DNA of 64,000 nt from CAYNTS01 sp964400495 (GTDB taxonomy: Bacteria > Fidelibacterota > Marinisomatia > SCGC-AAA003-L08 > D37C17). The translations under genes were made by a program, and so were the position numbers. Shown in pieces: positions 1 through 9,278 of this stretch (positions within the stretch are counted from its first letter, which is position 1; every line of letters starts with the position of its first letter). The stretch covers positions 1 to 64,000 of the forward strand of contig CAYNTS010000002.1 of assembly GCA_964400495.1 (NCBI GenBank), written 5' to 3'. Below the pieces are notes generated by a model. The model saw only the letters and a list, made by a program, of their open reading frames with translations, ran no database searches and had not been told where the DNA came from.

Positions 1-34
1 TTTTTAGCAGTATAGTAAGAATTTGAAATTTTCA

Positions 35-1036
35 TTAAAGCATGTCCCCCGGACTCTTAACTCCCAAAGGTCCGTTATGTAAAACATGGGTATAAATCAT
101 GGTTGTTTCTAATTTTTTATGCCCCAATAATTCTTGTATGGTTCGGATATCATAACCATTTTCAAGTAAATGTGTTGCAAAACTATGCCTAAATGTATGA
201 CAGCCGCCGTGTTTTTCTACTTTTGCTAATTTAATTGCCCCTTTAACTGCTCTTTGTAAAGCAGATTCGCTGAGATGGTGTCTTTTAATTTCACCTGTCT
301 TTTTATCAACGACAGTTTTTGAAGATGGGAACACATATTGCCAATGCCATTCCTTTGCAATATTCGGATATTTTCTTTCTAATGCATAAGGCATGTTGGT
401 TGTGCATATTCCTTTTTCAATATCTTCAGTATGTATTTTTCTAACTTTTATGAGATGTTTTTTCAAGAATGGAATAACTTTTTCGGAAAGCAATGTAACC
501 CTGTCCTTTTCACCTTTTCCATCTCTGACAATAATTTGCTTGTTATCAAAATCAACATCTTTAACTCTTAATCTCAAGCATTCAGTCAATCGCAATCCGG
601 AACCATACAACAGTGATGCCATCAGTTGTTTTTCACCGGGTAAATTTTTCAATATTTGCCTTACTTCATCTTTTGTAAATACTACAGGGATTTTTCTGCT
701 TCGTTTTGCTCGTATTACGTTCCCAAAATCACCCAGTTCTTTATGAAGTACATTTTTGTATAAAAATAGAATTGCGCTCAACGCTTGGTTTTGTGTAGAA
801 GCAGATACATTTCTCCGTGTGGATAAATGTGATAAAAACTGATTAACTTCTACCTCGCCCATTTGTTTGGGATGTTTTTTTCCATGAAATAACACAAATT
901 GTTTAATCCAATTACGGTACGTTTTATCAGTTCTTCTGCTATAGTGTCGAGTTTGGACTTCTATGGATACTTGCTCTAAAAGTTTGGGTTTAGGTTGTGT
1001 ATATACATTTATTGGCATGGGTACCATCATCTGCAA
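35..1036 (-). CDS. intI: Integron-type tyrosine recombinase (IntI)
   Basis: Site-specific recombinase that in integrons inserts and excises gene cassettes at attI and attC sites. The SAM-like N-terminal DNA-binding domain covers about residues 20-105. The catalytic domain carries Arg149 (GSGLRLTE), a Lys in DGKGEKDR, His280/Arg283 (CHTFRHS), His306 (LGHKK) and nucleophile Tyr315 (MIYTHV). The roughly 20-residue insertion with ALERKYPN and EWHWQYVFPS at about 214-240, and the GVKSPGD tail, are hallmarks that separate IntI from XerC/D. The length of 333 aa is normal. The start is a TTG with AGGAA 10 nt upstream; ATG codons at 1030 and 1027 are alternatives. No attC-like array lies between it and the next gene, so any cassettes would be left of position 1, as in inverted integrons. 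Confidence 0.9.
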   Translation of the reverse strand: MQMMVPMPINVYTQPKPKLLEQVSIEVQTRHYSRRTDKTYRNWIKQFVLFHGKKHPKQMGEVEVNQFLSHLSTRRNVSASTQNQALSAILFLYKNVLHKELGDFGNVIRAKRSRKIPVVFTKDEVRQILKNLPGEKQLMASLLYGSGLRLTECLRLRVKDVDFDNKQIIVRDGKGEKDRVTLLSEKVIPFLKKHLIKVRKIHTEDIEKGICTTNMPYALERKYPNIAKEWHWQYVFPSSKTVVDKKTGEIKRHHLSESALQRAVKGAIKLAKVEKHGGCHTFRHSFATHLLENGYDIRTIQELLGHKKLETTMIYTHVLHNGPLGVKSPGDML

Positions 1037-1121
1037 TTGAACTTTATTCCTGTTTATTCTATTTGACCATTAATTAAAACCACAGACAAAATTAATGATT
1101 TTGGGATGCAATTACAAAGTA

Positions 1122-1895
1122 TTATTTTGGCTTTGTTAACCTGTCCATAATTACCGCCCCTGCCGAAGCAACATTCAAGCTTTCACCGTACCCTTGTTTG
1201 GGGATAGTAACTCTTTCAGTTAAATGAGGTAAAATTTCAGGTGAAATTCCATGGGCTTCATTGCCTAATATTAGTGCATACTTTTCGGGTGGTTCAAACG
1301 AGTAAATGGGAGTACCCTCCATGTCTGCACCCAAAAAGGCAACCCCTAATTGTTTGAGTGGTTTAATGGCATCTAACAATGGCAACTGAAACATTTGCTT
1401 AGTATAAAAATGAGCCCCCATTCCAGAACGCACCACTTTGGGATTAAACACATCCACACAGCCGGGAGAAAGAATAATATTTTTTACTCCATACCAACTA
1501 GCAGTACGCAATAAAGTACCCATATTTCCGGGGTCTGAAATATCATCCAATATCAATATGGGTGATTGAATTTTAACAGGTATCGTATTGGCTAAAGCAG
1601 GTAAAGGTAACAATGCAATTACACCTTGGTTATGCTTACTATCACATACTTTATCCAATTCTTTTGTGGATGCTGACTCAGTTTGAATATTGTATTCTGC
1701 ACAAAAATTGAGCAAAAATTTACCATTTTCAGTATTAGAAAAATCATCGGTAAGCCATATCTGTTGAATTGAAGTTTGCGATGTAACAGCTTCCATCACC
1801 AGCCGAAATCCTTCAATTAAATACAACTGTTCTTTGTCTCTAAACTTTTTATGTTGGAGAGATGTGAATAGTTTAATTTGTGATTTAGATATCAT
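1122..1895 (-). CDS. TrmH/SpoU-family RNA 2'-O-methyltransferase
   Basis: SAM-dependent ribose 2'-O-methyltransferase of the SPOUT class, probably acting on 23S rRNA (RlmB/TsnR-like). An N-terminal RNA-binding substrate domain covers about residues 1-95. The three SpoU motifs follow: DDISDPGNMGTLLRTA near 115-130, LILGNEAHGIS near 208-218, and IPKQGYGESLNVASAGAV near 231-248. The length of 257 aa is typical. Its ATG overlaps the xth stop as TAATG, so the two genes are translationally coupled. The exact target nucleotide cannot be read from sequence. Confidence 0.9.
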   Translation of the reverse strand: MISKSQIKLFTSLQHKKFRDKEQLYLIEGFRLVMEAVTSQTSIQQIWLTDDFSNTENGKFLLNFCAEYNIQTESASTKELDKVCDSKHNQGVIALLPLPALANTIPVKIQSPILILDDISDPGNMGTLLRTASWYGVKNIILSPGCVDVFNPKVVRSGMGAHFYTKQMFQLPLLDAIKPLKQLGVAFLGADMEGTPIYSFEPPEKYALILGNEAHGISPEILPHLTERVTIPKQGYGESLNVASAGAVIMDRLTKPK

Positions 1896-2671
1896 TACAC
1901 GTCTATTTTAATTTGTATTGGTGCATGATCAGAACCCATTACTTCTGGTAAAATAGAAGCAGATTTAAGGTGTTCTCTTAAACTTTGAGATATGCAAAAA
2001 TAATCAATTCTCCAGCCAATATTCCGTTGACGTGCTCCTGCCCTGTAACTCCACCATGAATAATGTCCATTTCCTGAATGAAATTCTCGAAAGGTATCCA
2101 AAAATCCAGCAGAAAGTATTTTATCAAAACTGTCTCGTTCTTGATCGGTGAATCCAGCATTACCCGGTCGTGATTTGGTAGTCTTATTGGTGTTTGGGTT
2201 TGCTAAATCATCTTCAGTGTGGGCAACATTTAAGTCACCACAGAAAATAACAGGTTTATCAGATTCGAGCGATTTTACAAATGCCAAAAAGTCCACATCC
2301 CATTCATTATATCGATAGTCCAATCGCTCTAATCCACGTTTTGAATTTGGAGTATACACAGTTACTAAATAATATTTTTCAAATTCAAGGGTTATAACTC
2401 GTCCCTCGGTGTCGTGTTTTACAATATTTAGTCCATTTGTAATATTGAGGGGTTTAGTTTTAGAAAAAATAGCGGTTCCAGAATATCCTTTTTTCTCTGC
2501 GGAGTTCCAATATTTGTAAGGATAATTATCAAATGTTTCATCCACTTGTTCGGAATGCGCTTTTGTCTCTTGTAGGCAAATAATATCAGGGTCATGCTCA
2601 TCTAAAAAGTCCAAAAACCCTTTTTTTAATACCGCCCGAATCCCATTTACATTCCAAGATATTATTTTCAT
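1895..2671 (-). CDS. xth: Exodeoxyribonuclease III
   Basis: AP endonuclease and 3'-5' exonuclease of base excision repair. It has the complete EEP-fold signature set: MKIISWNVNGIRA at the N-terminus, CLQETKA with the metal-binding Glu near residue 36, CGDLNVAH near 143-150, the NKTTKSRPGNAGFT loop, and the terminal GSDHAPI with the catalytic Asp-His. At 258 aa it is a full-length ExoA/XthA-type enzyme. It shares TAATG with the downstream RNA methyltransferase and probably starts the two-gene unit. Confidence 0.95.
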   Translation of the reverse strand: MKIISWNVNGIRAVLKKGFLDFLDEHDPDIICLQETKAHSEQVDETFDNYPYKYWNSAEKKGYSGTAIFSKTKPLNITNGLNIVKHDTEGRVITLEFEKYYLVTVYTPNSKRGLERLDYRYNEWDVDFLAFVKSLESDKPVIFCGDLNVAHTEDDLANPNTNKTTKSRPGNAGFTDQERDSFDKILSAGFLDTFREFHSGNGHYSWWSYRAGARQRNIGWRIDYFCISQSLREHLKSASILPEVMGSDHAPIQIKIDV

Positions 2672-2819
2672 TTACACCCTTAGTTTAATTAACCACAAAC
2701 ATTGTAACAATATATAATTTAATCATTAATTATTCGTTATTGAAAATTGAAGTTCTATAAACTCAGCATGCCTAATTAAATTTTGGTTTATCATTTTCCC
2801 ATCACTTATGCTCTAACCC

Positions 2820-2871
2820 TTTTGCATTTTCAACTTTGCATTTTGCATTTTCAATTTTGCATTTTGCATTA
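2820..2871. repeat. Short AT-rich tandem repeat (21-nt unit, about 2.5 copies)
   Basis: Two consecutive 21-nt copies differ at one position (both begin TTTTGCATTTTCAA), followed by a partial third copy that runs into the thiI stop codon. It occupies the end of the 197-bp gap between thiI and xth. No function is evident; slippage of an AT-rich intergenic sequence is the simplest explanation. Confidence 0.7.
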
Positions 2872-4071
2872 TTTATCTTTGCTTTTTTCTAACTTCACTA
2901 ACTGTTTTGCTACTATTAGCTCTCGTTCCATATTTGTAATTGCATCTTTAAATTGGGTACCAAAATCAATATTGGATTCAATCTTTTGTACGGATTGTAA
3001 ATCTGCTTTAGTTTCTGGGTGAATGGGAACAAAAAACGAACAGCAATCTTGGTATGGCTCAATAGAAATTTCATAGGTATCAATTTCTTTAGCTCGGTTT
3101 ACAATATCTTCCTTATTCATTCCGGCTAGTGGACGTAAAATGGGTAAATCGGTGGCATCTCCAGTTGCACGAATATTTGATAACGTTTGTGATGCAACTT
3201 GCCCCACATTTTCGCCAGTTATAAGTGCCGGTGCATTAATTGTATTTGCAACATCTGTAGCTAACCGAACCATTGCTCTACGGAATAAAATCACCCATAA
3301 TTTATTGGGGGCATTGTTCATTATAGTTTGCTGAATATCCAAAAGGGGGACATTGTACAGTTCGCACCTAAGTTGATATTGGGCAAGTACACCTAAAATT
3401 TCTTTCACATTTCGGATAGATTGCAAATTTGTCGCTGGTGCACTGTGAAAATGAACATAAGATAAATTAACTCCTCGTTTTATCATTTCAAACGACGAAA
3501 CAGGGGAATCAATTCCAGAAGATATTAAACTAATTGCTTTTTCACCACTACCAACAGGTAAACCACCAAAACCACGCATTCGATTAACACCAATATAAGC
3601 TGTCCCTTTTACCAATTCAATTTTTACATCTAAATCGGCACCTTTTAATTTTACAGGTTTGTTGCAGAGTGGTTGTAAATATGCTCCAACCTCCATATTT
3701 ATTTGATGTGATGTAAGAGGAAAACTTTTGTATTGTCTGCGTGCAGAAACACGAAAGGTATCAAATGATTTGTTAGATATTAACTCTTCAGAAATGGATT
3801 TAATCACATCTAATTCTGCTGGAGCTCGTACAACTAAATGAGCATTCATAAGTCCCATAACATGTTTCAATCGGTCTGCATATTCTTGCCATTTGACTTC
3901 ATTAACACCATAAATAAATACTCGTGCTGCAAAGACTTCTACCGATGTAGAGGGCAATCCTTTTATATGCTTACGAACGTTACGTGCAAATATTTTTTCA
4001 AACCATTGGCGGTTATCACCCTTGATTGAAATTTCATGGTAATGGATTAAAATACAATAGGGGTGGTTCAT
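2869..4071 (-). CDS. thiI: tRNA 4-thiouridine synthase ThiI (short form)
   Basis: Adenylates U8 of tRNA and transfers sulfur to make 4-thiouridine; it can also feed thiazole synthesis. It has an N-terminal ferredoxin-like plus THUMP domain (about residues 1-165) and a PP-loop ATPase site SLISSGIDSPVSS near 181-193. The C-terminal rhodanese domain found in E. coli ThiI is absent, as in Bacillus-type enzymes. The YQDCCSFF segment near 343 holds the conserved Cys pair. The start overlaps the hisS stop as ATGA, so it is in one unit with hisS and the EIIA gene. Confidence 0.93.
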   Translation of the reverse strand: MNHPYCILIHYHEISIKGDNRQWFEKIFARNVRKHIKGLPSTSVEVFAARVFIYGVNEVKWQEYADRLKHVMGLMNAHLVVRAPAELDVIKSISEELISNKSFDTFRVSARRQYKSFPLTSHQINMEVGAYLQPLCNKPVKLKGADLDVKIELVKGTAYIGVNRMRGFGGLPVGSGEKAISLISSGIDSPVSSFEMIKRGVNLSYVHFHSAPATNLQSIRNVKEILGVLAQYQLRCELYNVPLLDIQQTIMNNAPNKLWVILFRRAMVRLATDVANTINAPALITGENVGQVASQTLSNIRATGDATDLPILRPLAGMNKEDIVNRAKEIDTYEISIEPYQDCCSFFVPIHPETKADLQSVQKIESNIDFGTQFKDAITNMERELIVAKQLVKLEKSKDK

Positions 4072-5336
4072 TTTTCGGGACGATCCAACGTAAAGCGGGA
4101 TGCAATTTGGTCAAATGGAGTTTTTGTTTGTTCACTATTTTCCATATTTTTGATAACTGCAACCCCTTCATCGATTTCGTTATCTCCAATGATAATTGCA
4201 AATTGGGCACCCATTCTATTTGCCTCTTTCATTTGGGCTTTCATGCTTCGTTGCAATGTTTCCAAGGTTACACGAAATCCTTTCTGACGTATTTCATCAG
4301 CCAACACAAACCCTTTTTGTATTGCATTATCACCAAGTAAAACCATATAAATATCCGTTTGAGAATGGTCGTGATGTTCATCGTCACCCATTGCAATACA
4401 TAATCGTTCAAGTCCAGCTGCAAAGCCAACTGCAGGTTTTGGTTTACCACCTAATTGTTCTACTAAATTATCATATCGACCACCACCACAAAGTGCATCT
4501 TGTGCACCCAATGAACCCGAAGTTATTTCAAATGTAGTTCGGGCATAGTAGTCAAGTCCACGCACTAATTTTTTATCATGAACATACGGGATATTCATTG
4601 CATCTAAAAGAGCAATTACCCGATTAAAATGAATACTATCTTCTTTTGTGATATGATCAAAGATGGTAGGTGCATGTGCATCCAATTTTTCTTGACATGC
4701 TGGGTTCTTGCAATCAAATACTCTTAACGCATTTTTATCAAGTCGTGTTGTGCAGGTTGGACACAGTTCGCTATTTTCCTGTTTGAGTGCATCTCTTAAA
4801 ATTTTCAGATATTGTTGCCGAACATTGCTACTACCAATACTGTTTAGTTTTACGGTTAAATCTTGAATACCAAATATTTCAAAAATGCGATATGCCATTG
4901 CAATTACTTCTGCATCTTGTTCAGGATGTTCAGAACCAAATGCTTCTATTCCAAATTGATGAAATTGGCGTTGTCTGCCTTTTTGTGGTCGTTCCCTGCG
5001 AAACAAACTATCAATATAATACAGCCGATTTATAGGAGAAATTTGTCCCAAATTATGTTGATTAAAAGCACGTACAACAGGAGCAGTCAATTCTGGACGC
5101 AATGTTAATTGGTTTCCACCTTGGTCTTCCCAACTGTACATTTCTTTGGATACAATATCTGTTTCTGACCCTACACCCCGCTTGAATAATTCTGTAGCTT
5201 CAAATACTGGAGTTCTAATTTCACCGTACCCGTGTACTGCCATAAATTCGTGGATTACATATTCAATTTCTCTCCAATGGAGGGTATCGTGGGGTAATAA
5301 ATCTTTGGTTCCTTTGATATTTTTAAGAGATGACAT
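4068..5336 (-). CDS. hisS: Histidyl-tRNA synthetase
   Basis: Class II aminoacyl-tRNA synthetase charging tRNA-His. Visible signatures are RPELTAPVVRAF (motif 2 region), RRERPQKGRQRQFHQFG, the histidine-binding LVRGLDYYARTTFE, and motif 3 VGFAAGLERL. The C-terminal anticodon-binding domain runs from about residue 330. The length of 422 aa is standard. Its ATG overlaps the upstream EIIA stop as TAATG and its stop overlaps thiI as ATGA. Confidence 0.96.
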   Translation of the reverse strand: MSSLKNIKGTKDLLPHDTLHWREIEYVIHEFMAVHGYGEIRTPVFEATELFKRGVGSETDIVSKEMYSWEDQGGNQLTLRPELTAPVVRAFNQHNLGQISPINRLYYIDSLFRRERPQKGRQRQFHQFGIEAFGSEHPEQDAEVIAMAYRIFEIFGIQDLTVKLNSIGSSNVRQQYLKILRDALKQENSELCPTCTTRLDKNALRVFDCKNPACQEKLDAHAPTIFDHITKEDSIHFNRVIALLDAMNIPYVHDKKLVRGLDYYARTTFEITSGSLGAQDALCGGGRYDNLVEQLGGKPKPAVGFAAGLERLCIAMGDDEHHDHSQTDIYMVLLGDNAIQKGFVLADEIRQKGFRVTLETLQRSMKAQMKEANRMGAQFAIIIGDNEIDEGVAVIKNMENSEQTKTPFDQIASRFTLDRPEK

Positions 5337-5815
5337 TAATCTTCCATTTCGCGTTGTTGTTCATCTTCCCAATGTAGAATAATATTTTCTGCCTCAAGTG
5401 GGCTACTAATATCAAAAAGTTCAGTTCGTAAAGAGGAGTCTCGTAGCATATGTTGAAATCGATTTATAAATCGTCTATGAACATCTGATTCATCAACAGG
5501 GCTTAGTGTTAATAAAATTAAATGACATAATTGTCCATCAGGAGAATCATAATTGATTCCGTTTTCAGAAATCCCCAAAACTGCTACAAGTTCCTTCACT
5601 TCAATGGATGTGCTATGGGGAAAAGCAACACCTCTGCCAGCTGCCGAACAGGTGATTTTTTCACCCTCCCAAATATATGACTGAAGTTTTACTATAGCAG
5701 ATAAATAATCGAGCTTTTGTAGATGTGAAAGCAATTCTTGAATCACACTTTCACGGTCATTTGATTGCAATGGATAGAGAATAGTATCTCTATTTAGTAT
5801 TTCTGACAAGTTCAT
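5336..5815 (-). CDS. PTS EIIA type-2 (PtsN-like) domain protein
   Basis: Single-domain phosphocarrier of the fructose/mannitol EIIA fold, most like the nitrogen-regulatory EIIA PtsN. The phosphorylatable His is His67 in AFPHSTS, preceded by an RGVAFPH context typical of the family. At 159 aa there is no EIIB or EIIC, so a regulatory role is more likely than sugar transport. It is the first gene of a coupled EIIA-hisS-thiI unit; no hpr or EI gene lies in the window. Confidence 0.8.
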   Translation of the reverse strand: MNLSEILNRDTILYPLQSNDRESVIQELLSHLQKLDYLSAIVKLQSYIWEGEKITCSAAGRGVAFPHSTSIEVKELVAVLGISENGINYDSPDGQLCHLILLTLSPVDESDVHRRFINRFQHMLRDSSLRTELFDISSPLEAENIILHWEDEQQREMED

Positions 5816-5867
5816 AGCAGGGGGAAATTTCTTGACCTTTTAGTATTAATTCAAAGCATAATATCAA

Positions 5868-8800
5868 TTAAAATCCAAACAACCGACCACCGGTTGACTC
5901 TACCTTAACATCTCGAAGGTCAGGATTTTTAACATAAATGTTCAACATAAATCCATTACCGGTGTCACCACCAACCCCAGGCCACCACTTAAAACTAAAC
6001 TCCCAACAATGCAGTGGACGGAAAAAATAGAAACTATGACTAACCAATTCTTTTTCTTCCAAATCGAAGCGAGCTGTATATGTTAGTTTCCAGTTTTGAG
6101 TAATTCTGAATTTCATATTTGCATTCATCCAAAAGGTTTTACGCCAATCGTCATTTTCCCTTTGAAGTGAATATCTAAAACTTAAAGATGTCTCCCATAA
6201 ATTGCCATCACCCAGTACTGGTTCGTAAGGTTGATTGGAATAATGAAGTTCTTCCTCTTCTTCATAATCAAGAGTGTCATTAGAAGTTGATTCAGATTGT
6301 ACAAATCCAATTAAGCTACTTCCTGATAATTTGATATTTGTAGAAGCATCCATTGATGTTAAACGTGGAATTGGAGCTAAACTTGGAATCCGTTCAAAAT
6401 CATCATCAACTTGATAGGGATCATGGGTCATTGACACACTTAAATTACTTCCCCCAGGAAGTGTTGTGTTAATGGAAGACCGAATGGTTGACCATTTATA
6501 TTCGTCTTCAACCGCATTATAACTGGTACTAACATTCCAATTTAATAGGTCTATTTTTTGAAATGATTCCTCACCATTATTTACTTTAGCTTGTAATAAA
6601 TTTTTAATGCTTATTCCAATATTTTTCTGTTCTGAAGTAGAGGTACCACCTGCCATTGATCCAGCAAAATAATCAAACTGTTCTCCAGCATTATCGGTTT
6701 CAAAATATCCTAAATGTAATTTGGAATAATCAGGTTTGTAACTAAAACTGAGTGATGGGGTAATAACATGTCGAAGTGCATCAAGTTTGCCAATCCGTGT
6801 TGGAAATATTCCATAAATTTTGGTGCTAGTAGATAATGAAACTGAACCCGTGAGTCGTCGTTTAAACCCATGTGTTTCTGTATAGTCAACAACATTGTTT
6901 ATATCCAAATCAGCAAATAGACCTGTTGAGTTATCTATATTGGGTTGTCGATATTTAAAAATCCAGTCTTCTTTTAGATTAACGCTGGGATTTAGGGTCA
7001 ACCAACCGAAGAATTTTTGGGGTGCAGTAAAGGTAAAACTATGAACCATGTTTTGGTCAGAATATGTGGTATCCTCCCACGCATAGGTTGTATCATCATT
7101 GAGAACATACGAAACAAATCCTTCTTTTTTAATCCGTTTATAAGAAGAGGATTCTCTCCAATAAATATTATTATACCACTTATCCCCATTACCAAAGAGT
7201 TTACTATGTGAATGACTAAAACTAATTTGGGGAAGAGTGCGAGATTTGAAGAAATTTGTACTTCCAACAGTTGTATATGGTTCATCTTCTTCTGATAATA
7301 AATTATATGTTTCACTTAAATTTATCGAGAGAGAATTCTTGGGCCAAGATTTAAAATAATGTGCTGAAGAGTTAATCTGTTGTTTCAATCGAGAATCCAA
7401 ATTATACCCTGTTTCTTGATAAAAATCATTACTCGAAACATAGGTAAAATCCACATTTATATATTGTGTGGGGTCAATAGTATGTTTATGTTTCCAATGC
7501 AGGTCCCAACTTTGGGTTGTTTTATCGGAAAAAATGTCGGAAATATCTTCGGTAATATCATCGTTTAAATTTCTATGAAATGTCGAAGAAATGCTACCAT
7601 TAAATCGGTATCGTTTTTTATAATTTCCATACGTTCGAAGCTCAATACCTTTTTTATCATAAAAATTAGAAATAAACTTTACATCCATATAGTCATTTGG
7701 TGCCCAGAAATACCCTAATTTTTGTAAATACGAGCCCCACCGACTATGGGTACCAAACGAGGGCATAATCCAACCACTTCTTCTTTTACCCCCTTTGTTT
7801 GGAAATACTGCAAGCGGAAAACCAATAATTGGAATATCAAACACATATAAAATCAATGGTTTAGCAACGACCTTATCGTTCGGAAGCATTTTCATAAATC
7901 GGCTTCCAAAATAAAAATGTGGATTTTCACGATCACAGGAGGTATACTTACTGTGATTTACATGGTACATCTCAGGTTCATCTCTAAAAATTTCTTTCCC
8001 ATGGTAAAACCCACTATTAAAACCAGTTCGCCCTTTTGTAATACGCCCATGATTTGTAATTAGATTAAATACCATAGCCTCGCCTGTCATAGGTTCGCCC
8101 GTATTTGTATCAATTGTTGGATAATTGTCTTCTCGAAGTTCGGCCTCTAGGATATTGGTATTCCAATCAACAAAGATATACCCTGATGTCAATACCATAT
8201 CTTGATATTCAACTTTTGCATTATCATTTAAATAGCTGACTTCATCATTCACATGATAGTCGATATATTCCGCTTGGTAAATTACGGTTGTATCCACTTT
8301 AGTTGAATTTCCTTCGGGTTCAAATTGACCCCGTGCACCACCAAATACTTGAATCCGATTTGCATTTCCGTTTTCAAAGTGCATACTTATGGTGTCGCCA
8401 CTTGTTGCGTTTAATCCAATTAGCAAGGTGTCATCCACTACATTTAATTCTGCTGATGCCATACCAGTCAACTCAAGTCTATCAATTTCTCCATCTTCAA
8501 AAAATGCCGTCATATTATTGCTTACCATTTCATCTCGAAACAATTGATATGAAGAGCTTTGTGTGGGTTTGGCTGAATGGTCGTTCCACAAAACCGCATT
8601 TTTTAATACTTGGATATTGTCAATTAATGAATCTTCATATTGAACCTGAACTATTTCACCCAAAATTATATGAGATGTATCCTGAAGCACAGCATTTCCA
8701 TTCATAAGCATAAATTGGGTTTCATCTTTATATTCAATAAAATCAGCAGAGATAGTTTGGTAATCCCCCTTCATTTTTGCATTCCCATTGGCAATAAACG

Positions 8801-9278
8801 ATGACCCCCTAAATCCATCAGTTTTCCAATAATTAAATTGGTCTGCAATTAGCATATTTTCGGTTTGATTCAACTTAACATTTCCAATTGCAAACCCAGA
8901 ATCTATTTGCGTCCAATACACAAGTGAATCACAGTCTAATTGTTGATTTTCTTGAATAAAGCGAACCTGTTGCGATGCTTTTAAATATTCTGTTGAATCA
9001 GACACAAAGAGTAATGTTTCGCAGGTTAGTGTGTCAGTAATATCAACCATTTTAACATTGCCTTCAATCAAATGCGTGTTTTGATGGGGGAAGTGGCTTA
9101 CACTATCAGCATAAATAGTAAGGGAATCCTGCCAAATGCGAACGTTTCCGATAAATTTGCGTACAGTTTCGCCTGTTTCTGTTTGACTTCCCATAAACAA
9201 GTCGGCATCATATTCCCATACTATTTCTTCAGAAAATAACAATGACACGCAACATAGTATTGAAAATATTTGAATCAT
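5868..9278 (-). CDS. lptD: LptD/OstA-like outer-membrane LPS-assembly protein
   Basis: Predicted outer-membrane translocon that inserts lipopolysaccharide into the outer leaflet. A short signal peptide (MIQIFSILCCVSLLFS) is followed by repeated OstA/LptA jelly-roll segments to about residue 400 (patterns such as GNVRIWQDSLTIYADS and GNVKMVDITDTLTC). The conserved junction has YTSCDRENPHFYFGSRFM and PIIGFPLAVFPN near 440-510. A long beta-barrel follows, ending in aromatic LFGF. At 1136 aa it is longer than proteobacterial LptD, as in Bacteroidota-like lineages. The ATG overlaps the rarA stop (ATGA). Confidence 0.85.
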   Translation of the reverse strand: MIQIFSILCCVSLLFSEEIVWEYDADLFMGSQTETGETVRKFIGNVRIWQDSLTIYADSVSHFPHQNTHLIEGNVKMVDITDTLTCETLLFVSDSTEYLKASQQVRFIQENQQLDCDSLVYWTQIDSGFAIGNVKLNQTENMLIADQFNYWKTDGFRGSSFIANGNAKMKGDYQTISADFIEYKDETQFMLMNGNAVLQDTSHIILGEIVQVQYEDSLIDNIQVLKNAVLWNDHSAKPTQSSSYQLFRDEMVSNNMTAFFEDGEIDRLELTGMASAELNVVDDTLLIGLNATSGDTISMHFENGNANRIQVFGGARGQFEPEGNSTKVDTTVIYQAEYIDYHVNDEVSYLNDNAKVEYQDMVLTSGYIFVDWNTNILEAELREDNYPTIDTNTGEPMTGEAMVFNLITNHGRITKGRTGFNSGFYHGKEIFRDEPEMYHVNHSKYTSCDRENPHFYFGSRFMKMLPNDKVVAKPLILYVFDIPIIGFPLAVFPNKGGKRRSGWIMPSFGTHSRWGSYLQKLGYFWAPNDYMDVKFISNFYDKKGIELRTYGNYKKRYRFNGSISSTFHRNLNDDITEDISDIFSDKTTQSWDLHWKHKHTIDPTQYINVDFTYVSSNDFYQETGYNLDSRLKQQINSSAHYFKSWPKNSLSINLSETYNLLSEEDEPYTTVGSTNFFKSRTLPQISFSHSHSKLFGNGDKWYNNIYWRESSSYKRIKKEGFVSYVLNDDTTYAWEDTTYSDQNMVHSFTFTAPQKFFGWLTLNPSVNLKEDWIFKYRQPNIDNSTGLFADLDINNVVDYTETHGFKRRLTGSVSLSTSTKIYGIFPTRIGKLDALRHVITPSLSFSYKPDYSKLHLGYFETDNAGEQFDYFAGSMAGGTSTSEQKNIGISIKNLLQAKVNNGEESFQKIDLLNWNVSTSYNAVEDEYKWSTIRSSINTTLPGGSNLSVSMTHDPYQVDDDFERIPSLAPIPRLTSMDASTNIKLSGSSLIGFVQSESTSNDTLDYEEEEELHYSNQPYEPVLGDGNLWETSLSFRYSLQRENDDWRKTFWMNANMKFRITQNWKLTYTARFDLEEKELVSHSFYFFRPLHCWEFSFKWWPGVGGDTGNGFMLNIYVKNPDLRDVKVESTGGRLFGF

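Noticed and set aside
1037..1121. attI recombination site next to intI
   Set aside because: No GTTRRRY or RYYYAAC core with supporting repeats could be found; the AT-rich gap shows no such structure.
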